From contig CAZEWZ010000029.1 in the NCBI GenBank assembly GCA_964516765.1, positions 1 to 16,563 on the forward strand: a stretch of 16,563 nt of DNA. Reading direction: 5' to 3'. Position numbers and translations under genes: made by a program. This document shows positions 15,377 to 16,563 of this stretch, piece by piece. The notes beneath the pieces are model-generated. The model was not told the DNA's origin and did not search any database. It saw only the letters and a program-made list of their open reading frames with translations. Every line of letters starts with the position of its first letter. Position 1 is the first letter of the stretch. Source of the DNA: CAZEWZ01 sp964516765. GTDB lineage: Bacteria > Bacteroidota > Bacteroidia > Flavobacteriales > UBA7430.

Positions 15377-16252
15377 TTAATTCTCGTATACGCGAACCCA
15401 ATCAATTTCTATTTGAGTGGGAAATTCAGTGATTGAACTTGGTCCTGAGCTTGTGATTGCTAGGTTTAATATTAAATACCACTGTCCCGTATTGAAGGGC
15501 CATTGGTATTGAGATGGATACATACTAGGGATTATTTGGTATTTTTTCATATCATCCACATACCATTCTATTTTGTCCTCTTCCCAACGAATTTCATATA
15601 TATGGAAGTCATCGGCATATGAACCCTGAGAAATATTGGTATAAAAGTTTTTATACACGTGTTGTCCTGGAGAAAAGGGACAATTACCCATATGTGCAGC
15701 ACCAGTTGTTTGATTTGTTATTCCGTTGTTCCCCCATTGCTCCATTATGTCTATTTCGCCATCACAAGGCCACTCTCCTCCAGATGGAAGCATCCAAAAT
15801 GCAGGCCAAAATGCTTGACCATCCATTGTTTTCATACGAGCTTGAATAGTTCCGTATCTTAAATCAAACAAACCATCTGTTTTAATGCGTGAAGATGTAT
15901 AATTAAAACCTCCTCTACTTTCTTGGCGAGCTACTATTTTTAGGGTTCCGTCGCTCAAAAAAGCGTTTTCTGATTGGTAGTATTGAAGCTCTCCATTTCC
16001 CCAACCCCAGTCGCCATTTCCTGTTTCGTGTACCCATTTAGTGGCATCTAATTCGCTGCCACTAAAATCGTCGCTCCAAACCAAACCTTCGTTGTTTGCG
16101 TACAAACAGTTACCGTCTTCTTCTTGGGCAGCTGAGTTATAATTTGAGGCTGCTATATCCATACAACCCAAAACTGGAGGAGGAGTTGGCACTTCACAAC
16201 CAACTACTAAAATAAATATAAAAACAACTAAACCGGATATGATTCTTTTCAT
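15377..16252 (-). CDS. GH16 laminarinase-like endo-beta-1,3-glucanase lipoprotein
   Basis: The 291-residue protein carries a lipoprotein signal (ILVVGC, Cys19) and a short linker holding one Cys module (GCMDIAASNYNSAA...NC, residues 29-51). A GH16 beta-jelly-roll domain (about 57-291) follows. The catalytic motif is GEIDIMEQ, with Glu166 nucleophile, Asp168 helper and Glu171 acid/base. The extra Met in ExDxxE is the beta-1,3-glucanase-type form with the beta-bulge. WGWGNGELQYY, FWPAFWMLP and the C-terminal IDWVRVYEN are standard laminarinase blocks. It should cut internal bonds of beta-1,3-glucan such as laminarin at the cell surface; mixed-linkage glucan is possible. It is 18 bases downstream of the CBM9-like gene and 10 bases upstream of GH3. 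Confidence 0.93.
   Translation of the reverse strand: MKRIISGLVVFIFILVVGCEVPTPPPVLGCMDIAASNYNSAAQEEDGNCLYANNEGLVWSDDFSGSELDATKWVHETGNGDWGWGNGELQYYQSENAFLSDGTLKIVARQESRGGFNYTSSRIKTDGLFDLRYGTIQARMKTMDGQAFWPAFWMLPSGGEWPCDGEIDIMEQWGNNGITNQTTGAAHMGNCPFSPGQHVYKNFYTNISQGSYADDFHIYEIRWEEDKIEWYVDDMKKYQIIPSMYPSQYQWPFNTGQWYLILNLAITSSGPSSITEFPTQIEIDWVRVYEN
16100..16168 (-). repeat. Cys module in the GH16 N-terminal linker
   Basis: Residues 29-51 of the GH16 protein (GCMDIAASNYNSAA through NCLY) match the Cys modules of the nuclease-hydrolase fusion at 3770-3991. Two cysteines about 20 residues apart probably form a disulfide. The function is unknown; it sits between the lipid anchor and the catalytic domain. 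Confidence 0.7.
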
Positions 16253-16270
16253 GAGCTAAATTTATAGTTT

Positions 16271-16563
16271 TTACTTATTAATCACCAATTCTCCCCACAA
16301 GGACGGGTTTTCATGAAAACCTTCCCTATCCAAGGAATTCCATCTAAATTGATCTTTCCGTATTTCTGTATCGGATGATCTGTCCAATGCAAATTCAATA
16401 CCATAGGTACGTCCCTTCTCAAAAGAATCTATATTTAAGGAACTTAAGGGAATTTGGATTTCAAACTGGTGCAAATCACCCTTGATTTCTGATGCAACTA
16501 AGGCCTCTTTTAGATTGGCTCTACTTTTCCAGTCCCAAACGTTAGCATTTTCAGCTAAACTGA
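16271..16563 (-). CDS. C-terminal part of a CBM9-like carbohydrate-binding protein, truncated by window edge
   Basis: The minus-strand frame is open from the window edge to the stop at 16271-16273, giving about 96 residues. Blocks are VWDWKSRAN, FEIQIPLSSL, GIEFALDRS, FRWNSLDREGFHENPSLWG and the terminal ELVINK. This ordering (VWDWK, an amphipathic IPL strand, then a WNS...NPSLWGELV tail) resembles the end of CBM9-type domains that bind glycan ends. I cannot see whether a catalytic or anchoring domain precedes it. A TTG at 16474 could be read as a start, but the open frame continues upstream with domain-like sequence, so it is rejected. Its stop lies 18 bases before the GH16 start, so it is probably the upstream operon neighbour. 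Confidence 0.65.
   Translation of the reverse strand, partial: SLAENANVWDWKSRANLKEALVASEIKGDLHQFEIQIPLSSLNIDSFEKGRTYGIEFALDRSSDTEIRKDQFRWNSLDREGFHENPSLWGELVINK

Noticed and set aside
15364..16257. Shared AGCTCATG at the GH3 and GH16 start codons
   Set aside because: Eight matching bases, three of which are the start codon, is expected often enough by chance, and it is not a ribosome-binding motif.
16271..16474. A 67-residue gene starting with TTG at 16474
   Set aside because: The frame stays open to the window edge and the upstream residues (for example VWDWKSRAN) fit the same CBM9-like domain, so the gene is longer and truncated by the window.

Overview
The window looks like a chromosomal stretch from a Bacteroidota bacterium, most likely a marine Flavobacteriia-type organism. 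The reasons are: AT-rich DNA; a type IX secretion (T9SS) C-terminal sorting domain on two proteins; secreted endonuclease I with lamin-tail domains; Cys-containing 'GCMDxxAxNYNxxA' modules; a Bacteroidota-style -7 promoter element (TAnnTTTG); and a run of lipoprotein glycoside hydrolases. No tRNA, rRNA, CRISPR array, insertion sequence, integrase or phage gene is visible. This assignment is inference from protein families; no marker gene is present.

Region 1 (1-5011, plus strand) holds two large secreted modular proteins. The first is 5'-truncated by the window edge and reads A-B-B-A followed by a T9SS sorting domain, where A and B are repeat modules with no family name I can give. The second, 1104 residues, is an unusual fusion: signal peptide, endonuclease I nuclease, lamin-tail domain, serine alpha/beta hydrolase, Cys-rich/calcium-type repeats, a second lamin-tail domain, then the same B-B pair as its neighbour. 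It has no recognisable sorting domain at its end.

Region 2 (about 5012-10808, plus strand) is a compact three-gene tripartite RND efflux operon: periplasmic adaptor, inner-membrane RND permease and TolC-type outer-membrane channel. A perfect 17-bp inverted repeat (GTTTTAAC-T-GTTAAAAC) ends two bases before the adaptor start codon and lies downstream of a TATTTTTG -7-like box, so it is a candidate operator. No regulator gene is in the window. The permease keeps the TM4 Asp-Asp pair but has Ile where AcrB has its TM10 lysine.

Region 3 (16563 back to 10824, minus strand) is a likely polysaccharide-degradation operon. In transcription order it encodes the C-terminal end of a CBM9-like protein (truncated by the window), a GH16 laminarinase-like lipoprotein, a GH3 beta-glucosidase-like lipoprotein, a GH26-like lipoprotein, and a T9SS-secreted alpha/beta hydrolase resembling polyesterase/dienelactone-hydrolase enzymes. 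Gaps are 18, 10, 4 and 42 bases. GH16 plus GH3 suggests beta-1,3-glucan (laminarin-type) breakdown: the endo-enzyme makes oligosaccharides and the GH3 enzyme trims them to glucose. The GH26 substrate cannot be told from sequence. No SusC/SusD pair is visible. Regions 2 and 3 converge with only 15 bases between them.

The best candidates for something undescribed are the nuclease-lamin tail-hydrolase fusion and the repeat modules it shares with its neighbour. The palindrome at the efflux operon start comes next.
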